Shown in pieces: positions 32,766 through 41,971 of a DNA stretch of 64,000 bases (position 1 is the first letter of the stretch; each line of letters opens with the position of its first letter). A program made the position numbers and the translations under genes. The stretch spans positions 1 to 64,000 of the forward strand of contig NZ_JAGPXX010000008.1 in assembly GCF_018070345.1 (NCBI RefSeq). The letters run 5' to 3'. The DNA comes from Streptomyces sp. F63 (lineage in GTDB: Bacteria; Actinomycetota; Actinomycetes; Streptomycetales; Streptomycetaceae). The notes beneath the pieces are model-generated. The model had not been told where the DNA came from and searched no databases. It saw only the letters and a program-made list of their open reading frames with translations.

Positions 32766-34136
32766 TCAGGTGCGCGCGAGCCGCTTCAGCAGCAGCGTCG
32801 ACGCGACGGGGCGCGCGCCGGCGCGCGCCACTCCGTCCGCCACCTCACGGTCCGCGGAGACCACGACCACCGGGCGCCCCGGCGGCTCGGCGCGCACCAG
32901 GCGGCGGATCAGCTCGTCCGCGGTCTGCCCCGGCTTGCTGAACAGCACGCGCACACCGCGCGGCGGGGCCAGCAGCACCGGCGCGGCCAGCTCCGCGCCG
33001 TCGAACACACAGGTCATCTCCGCACCGGTCTGCGCGGCCAGCACCGCGAGCCCGCCCAGCAGCCGCAGCCGCTGCTTGTCCAGCGGCATCGTCGGATAGC
33101 CGGTCTTGGTGACGTTGTAGCCGTCGACCACCAGATGGGCCTGCGGCAGCGCGAGGAGCTGGTCGAGCAGCGCCGGATCCGTCTCGGAGAGCGCGCGGGT
33201 GGCGATGTCCTTCGGTGTCATCCGCCCCGGCTCCACCGCCTCCACGGTGTCCGCGGGGCGCTGCGCCGGGGGTGGCAGGGCCAGCTCGCGGCGGAGCCCC
33301 TGAGCCGCGTCCAGCACCGTGTCGAGCAGCAGCCGCACCCGCATGTCCTCGACGCTGCGGCCCTCGCGGACCGCGCGCCGGCCGGCTTCCAGAGCCGACT
33401 CGGCCTCCGCGAGCCGGGCCCGCAACCGCCGCGCCTCGCTGTCCGCCGCCGCCTTCTCCGCCGCGGCCGCGGCCCGTACGGCCTCCAGCTCGGCCGCGGC
33501 CTTGCGGAGCGCGGCCTCACCGCGCCGCACATCGCTCACCGCGCTGCGCAGCTTCCGGTGGAGGACGTCCGCCTCCTTGCGCGCGCTCTCCAGCTCGGCC
33601 CGGGCCCGGTCCGCCTCGGCGCGGGCGGACGAGCGGGCCTCGGCCAGTTCCTCCCGGAGCCGCCGCACCTCGCGGCCGGCCTCCTCCTCGGCCCGCTCGG
33701 CCCGGGCGCGCTGCACCTCCTCGCCGGCCGCGGCCACCAGCTTGGCCCAGCCGGCGGGCCGCAGTATGTAGGCCAGCGCGGCCACCTCCGCCGGGTCCGC
33801 GGCGGCCGGCGGTGAACCGGACTCCAGGGCCTCCGAGATCTCCGGACGGGTCTCGCGCAGCCGTTCACCGACCCGCTGCCGGAAGAGCGGATGGCTCTCC
33901 AGGGCGGCCGCCATGGCGTTGCCCGCGAACTTGGCCCGGCGGCTGGGGGTGAAACGGGCGTACTGCCGCAGCTGGGGCGGCAGTTCCGCCATCGTCAGAC
34001 TGCCGAAGGCGTCCGCGACGAGGGCGACGACCCGGCGCCGGACACCCTCCGGCAGCGGCCGGTCGAGCACCTCCTCGGCGCCGGGGGACCCGTCCGCGTC
34101 CCCGGCGCCGCCGCCCGTGTGCTCCGCCTCCACCAC
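32766..34136 (-). CDS. NYN-domain RNase-like protein with coiled coil
   Basis: The 456-residue protein starts with a helical N-terminal region ('LRQYARFTPSRRAKFAG'), a central coiled coil of about 150 residues rich in Ala/Glu/Arg, and a C-terminal NYN (YacP-like) domain. The domain shows 'HLVVDGYNVTKTGYP', 'MTCVFDGAEL' and 'VVVVSADREVADGV', whose acidic residues form the PIN-like metal site. YacP/Rae1-type NYN proteins are RNA endonucleases, in some bacteria acting on ribosomes. The start is a tandem GTG codon. It lies 17 nt downstream of a small zinc-ribbon gene, likely co-transcribed. Confidence 0.87.
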   Translation of the reverse strand: MVEAEHTGGGAGDADGSPGAEEVLDRPLPEGVRRRVVALVADAFGSLTMAELPPQLRQYARFTPSRRAKFAGNAMAAALESHPLFRQRVGERLRETRPEISEALESGSPPAAADPAEVAALAYILRPAGWAKLVAAAGEEVQRARAERAEEEAGREVRRLREELAEARSSARAEADRARAELESARKEADVLHRKLRSAVSDVRRGEAALRKAAAELEAVRAAAAAEKAAADSEARRLRARLAEAESALEAGRRAVREGRSVEDMRVRLLLDTVLDAAQGLRRELALPPPAQRPADTVEAVEPGRMTPKDIATRALSETDPALLDQLLALPQAHLVVDGYNVTKTGYPTMPLDKQRLRLLGGLAVLAAQTGAEMTCVFDGAELAAPVLLAPPRGVRVLFSKPGQTADELIRRLVRAEPPGRPVVVVSADREVADGVARAGARPVASTLLLKRLART

Positions 34137-34152
34137 CTGTCGCGCTCCGATC

Positions 34153-34392
34153 TCAGCCGCTCACACCGGGGCGGTCCACCAGTTCGATCCGGTCCACCGC
34201 GTTGCACCAGCGGCAGCGGACCGACTCGATCGTCTCACTGAGCACTTCCCGCTCCTCGACCCTGGGCTCACCCGCCAGGTCCAGATGCACGTACTCGACC
34301 GCTCTGCTGGAGCGCGTCACATCGAACCGGGTCAGGTTGCCGCACAGGGTGCAGCGCCACCGGGTCTCGCTCGTCGGCTGGGGAACGCCCAT
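34153..34392 (-). CDS. Small zinc-ribbon-like protein
   Basis: The 79-residue product has two CxxC knuckles, 'RCTLCGNLTRFDVT' and 'VRCRWCNAVDRIEL', separated by about 45 residues, enough to bind one zinc ion. There is no catalytic motif. It directly precedes the NYN nuclease gene on the same strand, so it may act on RNA or as a partner; that is inference from context. Small zinc-ribbon proteins next to NYN genes are common in Streptomyces, as far as I recall. Confidence 0.78.
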   Translation of the reverse strand: MGVPQPTSETRWRCTLCGNLTRFDVTRSSRAVEYVHLDLAGEPRVEEREVLSETIESVRCRWCNAVDRIELVDRPGVSG

Positions 34393-34579
34393 CGTGTCGT
34401 CCTCGATCTCTGCGTCTTCTGCGTCGTCTGCACGTTCTGGTCCGCGGTGCGCCGTCGAACTGCGGGTCGCTCTCCCGCAACCCTACGGCCTGCCCCTTGC
34501 CGCGCACCGGGGCCCGCCCCGGGACGGGCGCCCGGCGAGGCGTTCCGTCCGCCGGAGCCCGTTACGCGATGATCTGCGC

Positions 34580-35344
34580 ATGCTGAGAAAGGCGCGCGGG
34601 CTCCTCGGCGGCGGAACCACCGGCACGGAGACGGGGACCGCCGGGGCACCGGACGGGAGCCCCGCCGTGGTGACCCGCACCCTGATCGCCCTGTGCTGCC
34701 TGTTCTTCGTACTCGGGCCGGTCTCCGGGCTCAACCCCGCCCACGGCACCGGCGACCGGCTGGTCACGGCGCAGAACGACCACTTCCGGCGCTGGGGGGT
34801 GGTTCCGGCCGAACTGTTCAGCGGCTCGCCGGAGGCCCTGCTCACCCCGCTGACCGCGTTCTTCATCCACGGCGGCTGGCTGCATCTGCTCGGCAACCTG
34901 CTCTTCCTCCACGTCTTCGGCCGCATACTGGAGGCCCGGCTGGGCCCGGCGCGTTACCTCCTGCTGCACGCCGGTACGGGCTACCTCGCACTGGCCGCCT
35001 TCGCCGCGGCCGACCCGGCCTCCGACCAGCCCCTGGTCGGGGCCTCCGGGGCCGTCTCCGGAGTGCTGGGCGCCTTCCTGCTGCTCTTCCCGCGGGCCAG
35101 GGTGACCAGCCTCTTCCCCTTCCTCTTCTTCCTGCCGCTGCGCTTCCCCGCCTGGGTGGTGCTGCCCTTCTGGTTCGCGCTCCAGTGGCTCGCGTCGTAC
35201 GGCTCGGCGGAGGGCTCCGGAGTGGCCCACCTGGCGCACCTGACCGGCTTCCTGGCCGGCTTCCTCTGGGCGTGGGCCCGTCACGGGGGTGCGGCTAGAG
35301 TGAGCAGCGCAGACCGGGCGACCGAGGGAGACAGCCAGCCGTGA
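34580..35344 (+). CDS. Rhomboid-family intramembrane serine protease
   Basis: The ATG at 34580 gives 254 residues with about six TM helices. Rhomboid signatures: 'HGGWLHLLGNLLFLHVFG' (Asn of the oxyanion hole, L1 region), catalytic Ser in 'LVGASGAVSGVLGAFLLLFPRARV', and catalytic His in 'GVAHLAHLTGFLAGFLWAW'. It would cleave substrate TM segments inside the membrane. Its stop overlaps the GTG of the RAM-domain gene by four bases (GTGA). Substrates unknown. Confidence 0.9.
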   Translation: MLRKARGLLGGGTTGTETGTAGAPDGSPAVVTRTLIALCCLFFVLGPVSGLNPAHGTGDRLVTAQNDHFRRWGVVPAELFSGSPEALLTPLTAFFIHGGWLHLLGNLLFLHVFGRILEARLGPARYLLLHAGTGYLALAAFAAADPASDQPLVGASGAVSGVLGAFLLLFPRARVTSLFPFLFFLPLRFPAWVVLPFWFALQWLASYGSAEGSGVAHLAHLTGFLAGFLWAWARHGGAARVSSADRATEGDSQP

Positions 35345-35622
35345 TCACCGCGATCGTGCTCATCAAGACCAGCGTGGACCGGATCCCGGAGATCGCCGAA
35401 TCGATCGCCGCCCTGGACAACGTCAGCGAGGTCTACTCCGTCACCGGCATCTACGACCTGGTGGCGATGGTCCGGGTGGCCCGGCACGACGATCTCGCCG
35501 ATGTGATCCCCGGCCGCATCAACAAGATCGCGGGGGTCGAGGCGACCGACACCCATGTGGCGTTCCGCACCTACTCGCAGCACGACCTGGAGGCCGCGTT
35601 CGCCATCGGCCTGGACTCCTGA
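35341..35622 (+). CDS. Lrp/AsnC ligand-binding (RAM) domain protein
   Basis: This 93-residue protein is a stand-alone RAM domain: 'MITAIVLIKTSVDRIPEIAESIAAL', 'VSEVYSVTGIYDLVAMVRV' and 'RINKIAGVEATDTHVAFRTYS', the effector-binding alpha/beta-sandwich of Lrp/AsnC regulators without the DNA-binding helix-turn-helix. Such proteins bind amino acids and may modulate full-length Lrp proteins. The GTG start overlaps the rhomboid stop (GTGA). The convergent trpD gene follows; a link with tryptophan is only suggested by position. Confidence 0.9.
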   Translation: MITAIVLIKTSVDRIPEIAESIAALDNVSEVYSVTGIYDLVAMVRVARHDDLADVIPGRINKIAGVEATDTHVAFRTYSQHDLEAAFAIGLDS

Positions 35623-35675
35623 GAACCGGACGGCTGAAGGGCTCAACGGCCGGCAGCGGACCGCCGCCCGTCCGC

Positions 35676-35713
35676 GCCGGTCCGCCGGCCCCGGCGGGGA
35701 CCGGCGGACCGGC
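35676..35713. terminator. 13-bp hairpin between convergent genes
   Basis: Bases 35676-35688 and 35701-35713 are perfect complements, between the RAM-domain gene and trpD. Confidence 0.7.
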
Positions 35714-35724
35714 GGACCGGCGGA

Positions 35725-36789
35725 TCACGCGTGGCTCGCGGCGACCCAGCGCTCCAGCGTCCGAAGCGCGGCGCCGGAGTCGATCGACTCGGCGGCCCGG
35801 GCCATGCCCTGGGTGATCTGCTCGGTGAGCGGCGCGTCCCCCGGGTGAAGGGCGGCCAGGGCGGCGGCCGAGTTCAGCAGCACCGCGTCGCGCACGGGGC
35901 CCTTCTCGCCCGCCAGCAGCCGGCGCGCGACATCCGCGTTGTGCGAGGCGTCCGCGCCGCGGAGCGCCTCGACGGGCACCAGCTCGACGCCCACGTCCCG
36001 CGGGTCGAAGGACTCCTGACGCACCGTGCCCTCCCGCACCGTCCACACCTGCGAGGTGGCGGTGACCGTCAGCTCGTCCAGCCCGTCGTCGCCCCGGAAC
36101 ACCAGCGCGGAGGAGCCCCGCTCGGCGAGGACGCCCGCCATGATCGGCGCCATCCGGGCACTGGCCACCCCGGTCGCCTGCGCTCCGACGCGGGCCGGGT
36201 TGGTCAGCGGACCGAGGAAGTTGAAGGTGGTGGGAATCCCCAGCTCCCGGCGGGCTCCGGCCACGTGACGGAGCGACGGGTGGAACTTCACCGCGAAGCA
36301 GAAGGTGATCCCGGCCTCCTCGGCCACCTCGGCCACCCGCTGCGGCGTGAGTTCGAGGTTGACGCCGAGCTTCTCCAGCACGTCGGAGGCGCCGCTCGCC
36401 GAGGACGAGGCGCGGTTGCCGTGCTTGACCACCTTGGCACCGGTGCCCGCGACCACGATCGCGGACATGGTGGAGATGTTGACCGTCCGGGCGCGGTCGC
36501 CGCCGGTCCCGACGATGTCGACCGTGTCCCCGGGTACCTCGATCAGCCGGGCGTGCCCGTACATGGCGCGGACGAGCCCGGACAGTTCGGCGACCGTCTC
36601 CCCCTTGGCGCGCAGCGCGACAGCGAAGCCGGCGATCTGGGCGTCGGTGACCTCCCCCCTCATGATCCGGTCCATGGCCCAGGCGGTGTCGTCCGCGCCG
36701 AGGTCCCTGCCGTCGAGCAGCGAGGTCAGCAGGTCGGGCCAGGTGCGGGCCGCCACGCTGCCGCCGCCTGCCGGGGTCACAACGTTCAT
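35725..36789 (-). CDS. trpD: Anthranilate phosphoribosyltransferase
   Basis: The 354-residue enzyme joins anthranilate to PRPP, the second step of tryptophan synthesis after the anthranilate synthase at 1682-3793. Motifs: '[17 protein letters not shown]' (PRPP loop), '[20 protein letters not shown]' (anthranilate/Mg site) and '[13 protein letters not shown]'. The length is normal for bacterial TrpD. It is transcribed alone, with a hairpin of the qcrB operon upstream and a hairpin at its own end. No leader peptide is seen here, so attenuation may be limited to trpEG. Confidence 0.95.
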   Translation of the reverse strand: MNVVTPAGGGSVAARTWPDLLTSLLDGRDLGADDTAWAMDRIMRGEVTDAQIAGFAVALRAKGETVAELSGLVRAMYGHARLIEVPGDTVDIVGTGGDRARTVNISTMSAIVVAGTGAKVVKHGNRASSSASGASDVLEKLGVNLELTPQRVAEVAEEAGITFCFAVKFHPSLRHVAGARRELGIPTTFNFLGPLTNPARVGAQATGVASARMAPIMAGVLAERGSSALVFRGDDGLDELTVTATSQVWTVREGTVRQESFDPRDVGVELVPVEALRGADASHNADVARRLLAGEKGPVRDAVLLNSAAALAALHPGDAPLTEQITQGMARAAESIDSGAALRTLERWVAASHA

Positions 36790-36966
36790 GGTCCGCTCCT
36801 GGAATCCACGGGAAAGGGTGGTGTGGGACCGGCTCGTGGCGGGCCCCGGCCCAGCCTAACGGGGCCGGGCGCCCGGGACGGGGCGGTGCCCGTACTCCGG
36901 ACAACCCGCTCGCGGGCCCGCCGCCCCCGGCGGATCAGCGCCCCGGCGAACTCCGGGGCCGCCGCG

Positions 36967-37023
36967 CACAGCCCGAGGGCCCCGGTCCGCCCCCGAGGGG
37001 ACGGGCCGGGGCCCTGGGCTGTG
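36967..37023 (-). terminator. Terminator of the ctaE-qcrCAB operon
   Basis: A stem of about 18 bp with a single bulged base forms between 36967-36985 and 37006-37023, 21 nt downstream of the qcrB stop. Confidence 0.8.
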
Positions 37024-37043
37024 TGGCGACCGCGGGTGCGGCC

Positions 37044-38675
37044 TCAGTGGTGGCCGTGGCCGCTCTGGATCTCCTTGAACTCCTCCGAGGTCGCCTTCGG
37101 GATCTGGCTGCCCTCTCCGTACCAGCCGCGCGAGAGGCGGGCCCGGAGCTTCTGCCTCCGGGGCACCTTGCGCCGGACGCCGTTCTCATCGACCTCGGGG
37201 CCGATCTCCAGCGGCTTGGGCTGCTCGTGCTGGGTCAGAGTGAAGAGCTGCTGCTGCGAGAGCGGCTCGTGCACCTCGACGAACTCGCCGTGCGGCAGGC
37301 GCTTGATGATGCCGGCCTCGCGGCCGTGCAGCACCTTGTCCCGGTCCCGGCGCTGGAGGCCGAGACAGATCCGCTTGGTGACGATGAAGACGATCACCGG
37401 CACCACGAAGAAGGCGATCCGCACGAACCAGGTGACCGCGTTGATCGACATGTCGAAGTGGATGGCGAAGATGTCGTTGCCGCCGCCCAGCAGCATCACC
37501 AGGTACCAGCTGATCCAGGCCGCGCCGATGGCGGTACGCGTCGGGGCGTTCCGCGGCCGGTCCAGGATGTGGTGCTCCCGCTTGTCGCCGGTGACCCAGG
37601 ACTCGATGAACGGGTAGACCGCGATCACGGTCAGCACCAGCGGGAAGACCACCACCAGCGGGATGGCCACGCCGAGGTTGAGCGTGTAGCCGCCCGGCAG
37701 CACGAACTCCCAGGCGGGCATGGCCCGGATCAGTCCCTCGGAGAAGCCCATGTACCAGTCGGGCTGGGCGCCGGTGGACACCTGGTCGGGCCGGTACGGG
37801 CCGAGCGCCCAGATCGGGTTGATGGTGAAGAGCGCGGAGAGGACCGCGATCACACCGAAGACCAGGAAGAAGAAGCCACCGGCCTTGGCCATGTAGACCG
37901 GCAGCAGCGGCATGCCGACCACGTTGGTGTTCGTCTTGCCGGGGCCCGGGAACTGGGTGTGCTTGTGGTAGAAGACCAGGATCAGGTGCGCCACCAGCAG
38001 GCCGAGCATGATGCCCGGCAGCAGCAGGACGTGCGCCGCGAAGAACCGCGGGATCACGTCGGTGCCCGGGAACTCCCCGCCGAACAGGAACATCGACAGG
38101 TACGTGCCGACGACCGGCGTCGCCAGGATCGCGCCCTCCATGAACCGGACACCGGTACCGGAGAGCAGGTCGTCCGGGAGCGAGTAGCCGGTGAAGCCGG
38201 TGAACATGCCCAGCACGAACAGCAGGAAGCCGAACAGCCAGTTGATCTCACGCGGCTTGCGGAACGCGCCCGTGAAGAACACCCGCATCATGTGCACGAA
38301 CATGGAGGCCAGGAAGATCAGGGCCGCCCAGTGGTGGATCTGCCGGATCAGCAGACCGCCGCGCACGTCGAAGTTGATGTCGAGGGTGGAGGCGTACGCC
38401 TCCGTCATCCGGACGCCCTGCATCGGGACGTAGGCGCCGTGGTACTCCACCTCGGCCATGCTGGGCACGAAGAACAGCGTCAGGTACACACCCGTGAGGA
38501 TGATGATGATGAAGCTGTAGAGCGCGACCTCGCCCAGCATGAAGGACCAGTGGTCCGGGAAGATCTTGCGCATGTTGGTCTTGGCCAGGGTGTAGATCCC
38601 CAGCCGTCCGTCCGCCCAGTCGGCGACCCGCTCTCCCGCGGGCGCCTTGCGCCGGTTGTCGGTCGCCGTACTCAT
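37044..38675 (-). CDS. qcrB: Cytochrome bc1 complex cytochrome b subunit
   Basis: The 543-residue membrane protein binds both b hemes and the quinol sites. Heme-ligand His residues appear in 'RQIHHWAALIFLASMFVHMM' and 'RFFAAHVLLLPGIMLGLLVAH'; the quinol-oxidation motif is 'QPDWYMG' in the PEWY position. The extended soluble C-terminus ('RLPHGEFVEVHEPLSQQQLF') is typical of actinobacterial QcrB. Its start overlaps qcrA by four bases (ATGA), and the gene order ctaE-qcrC-qcrA-qcrB makes one unit for the bcc:aa3 supercomplex. Known target of the Q203-type inhibitors in mycobacteria. Confidence 0.96.
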   Translation of the reverse strand: MSTATDNRRKAPAGERVADWADGRLGIYTLAKTNMRKIFPDHWSFMLGEVALYSFIIIILTGVYLTLFFVPSMAEVEYHGAYVPMQGVRMTEAYASTLDINFDVRGGLLIRQIHHWAALIFLASMFVHMMRVFFTGAFRKPREINWLFGFLLFVLGMFTGFTGYSLPDDLLSGTGVRFMEGAILATPVVGTYLSMFLFGGEFPGTDVIPRFFAAHVLLLPGIMLGLLVAHLILVFYHKHTQFPGPGKTNTNVVGMPLLPVYMAKAGGFFFLVFGVIAVLSALFTINPIWALGPYRPDQVSTGAQPDWYMGFSEGLIRAMPAWEFVLPGGYTLNLGVAIPLVVVFPLVLTVIAVYPFIESWVTGDKREHHILDRPRNAPTRTAIGAAWISWYLVMLLGGGNDIFAIHFDMSINAVTWFVRIAFFVVPVIVFIVTKRICLGLQRRDRDKVLHGREAGIIKRLPHGEFVEVHEPLSQQQLFTLTQHEQPKPLEIGPEVDENGVRRKVPRRQKLRARLSRGWYGEGSQIPKATSEEFKEIQSGHGHH

Positions 38676-39739
38676 CCGCGCTCCCAGAAACTCGGACCGA
38701 CGGGCTCCGCGAAGTCACCGAGGGCTTCGAGGTAGCCGTCCTTGTTGACACCGATCCGCAGCTGCGGCAGGGCGTGGCCGGCCGGGCCGAAGATCACTCG
38801 TGCGCCGTCGGCCATGTCGAAGGTCGACTGGTGGCAGGGGCAGAGCACGTGGTGAGTGGACTGCTCGTACAGGGTGACCGGGCAGCCGACGTGGGTGCAG
38901 ATGCGCGAGTAGGCCACGATGCCCTCGTGCGACCAGTCGAGCTCCTGCTTGTCCTTGATGTCCTCGGGCTGGATCCGGACCACCATCACGGCCGCCTTGG
39001 CGATCTCCACGTTGAAGTCGTGGTCGTCCTCCTCCAGGCCCTCGGGCTTGACGAAGGTCAGCGAACCGACGGGGATGTCCTCCGGGCGGAGCGGCTCGTT
39101 GGTGTTCTGGTTGACGAGCAGCTTCCCCTTGGCCCACAGGGTGTGCCGGAGCTTGTCGCCGGGCAGCGGACCGAGGTCGCGCAGCAGCACGACGCCGGAG
39201 AGCGGGACCAGGGCCACCGCGCCGAAGAGGGTGTTGCGGAGCAGCTTCCGCCGGCCGAATCCGGACTCGGCGGCGCCCTGCCGGAAGTCGGCCAGGACCC
39301 GTTCCTTGGCCTCGGACTCGGCACCGATCGGGTGCCGCTCGTCAGCGGTCTCCACGTCGGACATCAGCGTCCGGGCCCAGTGGACCGCGCCGGCGCCGAT
39401 GCAGAACAGCGCGGTGCCGAGGGTGAGGCCCAGGGCGAAGTTCAGCGCGCTGACGTGACCGAACGGGAAGATGTACACGATCTTGTCGATCGGGAACACC
39501 ACGTAGCTGGCGATGAAGCCGATCGTGGCCAGCATGGAGACGACGAAGAGGAGAGCGACGGTGCGCTCGGAGCGCTTGGCCGCCCGCTCGTCGACATCCT
39601 GGATGCGGGGCTGGTGCGGCGGCAGACCCGGGTCCGCGAACGGACTCTCCGCGGTCGCCACCGCGCCCCCGTGAGCCGTCGGCCGCTCACTCGGCAGGGA
39701 TTCTTGGGACACGTCTTTGTTCGATCCAGTCTCGCTCAT
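38672..39739 (-). CDS. qcrA: Rieske iron-sulfur subunit of the bcc complex
   Basis: The 355-residue protein has a disordered N-terminus, three hydrophobic segments ('ALLFVVSMLATIGFIASYVV', 'LNFALGLTLGTALFCIGAGA', 'LLRNTLFGAVALVPLSGVVL') and a C-terminal Rieske domain with 'RICTHVGCPVTLY' and 'VLCPCHQSTFDM' binding the 2Fe-2S cluster. The third TM follows a twin-arginine motif, 'GFGRRKLLRNTLF', consistent with the dual Sec/Tat insertion reported for the Streptomyces Rieske protein. It overlaps qcrC and qcrB by four bases each. Confidence 0.96.
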   Translation of the reverse strand: MSETGSNKDVSQESLPSERPTAHGGAVATAESPFADPGLPPHQPRIQDVDERAAKRSERTVALLFVVSMLATIGFIASYVVFPIDKIVYIFPFGHVSALNFALGLTLGTALFCIGAGAVHWARTLMSDVETADERHPIGAESEAKERVLADFRQGAAESGFGRRKLLRNTLFGAVALVPLSGVVLLRDLGPLPGDKLRHTLWAKGKLLVNQNTNEPLRPEDIPVGSLTFVKPEGLEEDDHDFNVEIAKAAVMVVRIQPEDIKDKQELDWSHEGIVAYSRICTHVGCPVTLYEQSTHHVLCPCHQSTFDMADGARVIFGPAGHALPQLRIGVNKDGYLEALGDFAEPVGPSFWERG

Positions 39740-40545
39740 GACTTCCTGGCCTTTGCGGTCCGGGCGGCGACCCAGATGGCGACGGCGATCATCGCGCCGA
39801 GGCCGAAGGTCCAGGCGAACAGGCCCTCGGTGACCGGACCGAAGCCGCCCAGTTCCAGCCCGCCCGGGTTGGCCGAGTCGTCACTGTTGACCGTGTTGAT
39901 GTAGGCGATGATGTCCCGCTTGTCCTGCTCGGGCACCGTCGTGTCGGGGAACACGGGCATGGCCTGCGGGCCGGTCAGCATGGCCTCGTACACGTGCTTG
40001 TCCGACACGCCGTCGAGATTCGGGGCGAACTTGCCGCCGGTGAGGGCGCCGCCCTGACCGGTGAAGTTGTGGCACTGCGCGCAGTTGGTGCGGAAGAGCT
40101 CTCCGCCTTTGGCGATGTCCGCGCCCTCGGGGTTGTACGCCTCCTCGGCCGGCACGGCCGGGCCGGGGCCGAGCGAGGCGATGTACGCGGCCAGCTGGTC
40201 GATCTCGGCCTGCGAGTAGACCACCGGCTTCTTCGGCGCCTGGGCGCCCGGCTGCTGCATGGGCATCCGGCCGGTGCCGACCTGGAAGTCGACGGCGGCG
40301 GCGCCGACTCCCACGAGGCTCGGGCCGTCGGGGGAGCCCTGCCCGCCCGTGCCATGGCAACTCGCGCAACCGGTGGTATAGAGCTGCTTGCCCTCCTTGA
40401 TGGCAAGGGACTGAGCGGTGGTGTCGGCCTGGGCCTTGTCCGCGGGTGCGAACGCCGCGTACAGCCCCCCGGTGACCGCCAGCGCGAAGAGTAGGACGAC
40501 AAGCGCCGCCAGCGGATGGCGCCGTCGTGCGGAGAGCTTTTTCAC
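39736..40545 (-). CDS. qcrC: Diheme cytochrome c subunit of the bcc complex
   Basis: The 269-residue protein has an N-terminal membrane anchor ('LAALVVLLFALAVTGGLYAAF'), two CxxCH heme-attachment sites ('GCASCHG' and 'NCAQCHN') and a C-terminal TM ('GLFAWTFGLGAMIAVAIWVA'). It replaces a soluble cytochrome c, passing electrons from the Rieske centre directly to the oxidase CuA. The GTG start follows ctaE by 72 nt, and its stop overlaps qcrA (ATGA). Confidence 0.95.
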   Translation of the reverse strand: MKKLSARRRHPLAALVVLLFALAVTGGLYAAFAPADKAQADTTAQSLAIKEGKQLYTTGCASCHGTGGQGSPDGPSLVGVGAAAVDFQVGTGRMPMQQPGAQAPKKPVVYSQAEIDQLAAYIASLGPGPAVPAEEAYNPEGADIAKGGELFRTNCAQCHNFTGQGGALTGGKFAPNLDGVSDKHVYEAMLTGPQAMPVFPDTTVPEQDKRDIIAYINTVNSDDSANPGGLELGGFGPVTEGLFAWTFGLGAMIAVAIWVAARTAKARKS

Positions 40546-40617
40546 GGATTACCCCGGTGTCAGGATCTTCTGCGTCGATGCTTCTGGCTTGGTGTGGATG
40601 CGGGTCCTTCGGACCGT

Positions 40618-41238
40618 TTACTTGATCATGTAGATCGTGGCGAAGAGGCCGATCCAGACGACGTCGACGAAGTGCCAGTAGTACGACACGACGATGGCCG
40701 ACGTGGCCTGCTCGTGGGTGAACCTCTTGGCCGCGTAAGTCCGGGCCAGGACCAGCAGGAAGGCGATGAGACCGCCCGTCACGTGCAGTCCGTGGAAGCC
40801 GGTGGTCAGATAGAACACCGAGCCGTACGGGTCCGACGAGAGCGAGAGGCCCTCGTGCTTCACCAGCTCGGTGTACTCGAAGATCTGGCCGCCGATGAAG
40901 ACGGCGCCCATGATGAAGGTGACCACGAACCACGAGCGGAGCTTCTTCACGTCACCGCGCTCGGCAGCGAAGACGCCGAGCTGGCAGGTGAGGGAGGAGA
41001 GCACCAGGATCGTGGTGTTGGCCGCCGCGAACGGGAAGTTGAGTGCCTCCGCCTTTTCCGACCAGAACTCGGCTCCGGTCACCGATCGCAGGGTGAAGTA
41101 CATCGCGAAGAGGGCCGCGAAGAACATCAGCTCGGAACTCAGCCAGATGATGGTTCCGACGCTGGTGAGGTTCGGTCGATTGACCGACGGGTGCGCGTGC
41201 CCGGTGTCTACTGTCGTTGCTGTCGCCACGACCGACAT
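40618..41238 (-). CDS. ctaE: Cytochrome c oxidase subunit III
   Basis: The 206-residue protein has five TM helices typical of bacterial COX3 ('[20 protein letters not shown]', '[20 protein letters not shown]', '[20 protein letters not shown]', '[17 protein letters not shown]'). It leads the operon ctaE-qcrC-qcrA-qcrB. The ATG lies inside a 21-nt perfect palindrome (41229-41249), and no clear ribosome site is seen close to it, so translation may be controlled or leaderless. Confidence 0.95.
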   Translation of the reverse strand: MSVVATATTVDTGHAHPSVNRPNLTSVGTIIWLSSELMFFAALFAMYFTLRSVTGAEFWSEKAEALNFPFAAANTTILVLSSLTCQLGVFAAERGDVKKLRSWFVVTFIMGAVFIGGQIFEYTELVKHEGLSLSSDPYGSVFYLTTGFHGLHVTGGLIAFLLVLARTYAAKRFTHEQATSAIVVSYYWHFVDVVWIGLFATIYMIK

Positions 41239-41249
41239 TATGTCGGTCG
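41229..41249. promoter_or_regulatory. 21-nt palindrome enclosing the ctaE start codon
   Basis: CGACCGACA and TGTCGGTCG form a perfect 9-bp inverted repeat around TTA (plus strand). On the mRNA it would be a hairpin whose 3' arm begins in the ATG; as DNA it could be an operator. Confidence 0.6.
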
Positions 41250-41559
41250 CTTATCCAGCGCTCACCCCGGGGGGTGCCGTTCGGTGTGTCAAGGCCGTAC
41301 ACGCTGCTCGTACGGCCCAGCCCGGGCGCTCCCCGGGACGGCGGAACGGGGGCCTCCGCAGCACCGGACGGCCCGGTTCCGCGGCCGGGCCGGGGCCGTT
41401 CCGCGGCCGGGCCGCCCCGCGGGGAGCCGGTCCGCCCGGCCCCGCCGGGATCGTGGATCCGCCCGCCCCTCCACCACCGGGGCCGCGGCGGAGTAGCATC
41501 CGCCGCAACGGCTCCACACAGCCGCCGTGCCGTCCGTACGCCGCAAGCCTGGAGGAACG
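41239..41559. other. 321-bp divergent intergenic region
   Basis: Between ctaE and the receiver-like gene. It holds the ctaE palindrome, two direct copies of a 16-bp sequence (41377-41392 and 41399-41414), and a possible -10 TAGCAT at 41494 for the plus-strand gene. No coding frame is convincing. Confidence 0.6.
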
Positions 41560-41961
41560 ATGCAGCCGACCGCCACGGTCCTGGTCTACAGCGACAACGC
41601 GAGGACGCGCGAGCAGGTACGACTGGCGGCGGGCAAGCGCCCGGCCGCCGACGTGCCGTCGGTGGAATTCGTGGAGTGCGCCACGCTGCCGGCGGTCCTG
41701 AGCGCTCTGGAGGCCGGCGGCATCGATGTGTGCGTGCTGGACGGCGAGACGGCGCCCGCGGGCGGCATGGGCGTTTGCCGGCAGATCAAGGACGAGGTCT
41801 TCGGCTGCCCGCCCGTCCTGCTGCTGATCGGCCGCCCGCAGGACGCCTGGCTGGCGACCTGGAGCCGGGCCGAGGCCGCGGTGACCCACCCGGTGGACCC
41901 GGTGGAGTTCGCCGGCGCCCTGGCGGGCCTGCTGCGCGCCCGGCCCGCCGTGGACGCCTGA
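41560..41961 (+). CDS. Receiver-like domain protein
   Basis: The ATG at 41560, with GGAGGA 5 nt upstream, gives 133 residues. The fold looks like a single receiver domain: 'TVLVYSDNARTREQVRLA' (acidic pocket reduced to one Asp), 'GIDVCVLDGETAPAGGMGVC' with a possible phospho-acceptor Asp, and 'PPVLLLIGRPQDAWLATWS'. The usual conserved Lys is not evident ('EAAVTHPVDP' at that site), so it may be a pseudo-receiver. It sits between the two halves of the respiratory gene cluster, as in other Streptomyces. Confidence 0.8.
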   Translation: MQPTATVLVYSDNARTREQVRLAAGKRPAADVPSVEFVECATLPAVLSALEAGGIDVCVLDGETAPAGGMGVCRQIKDEVFGCPPVLLLIGRPQDAWLATWSRAEAAVTHPVDPVEFAGALAGLLRARPAVDA

Positions 41962-41971
41962 GCCCGGGGGC

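Noticed and set aside
41377..41414. 16-bp direct repeat in the ctaE upstream region
   Set aside because: Two GC-only copies; too simple to call an operator.
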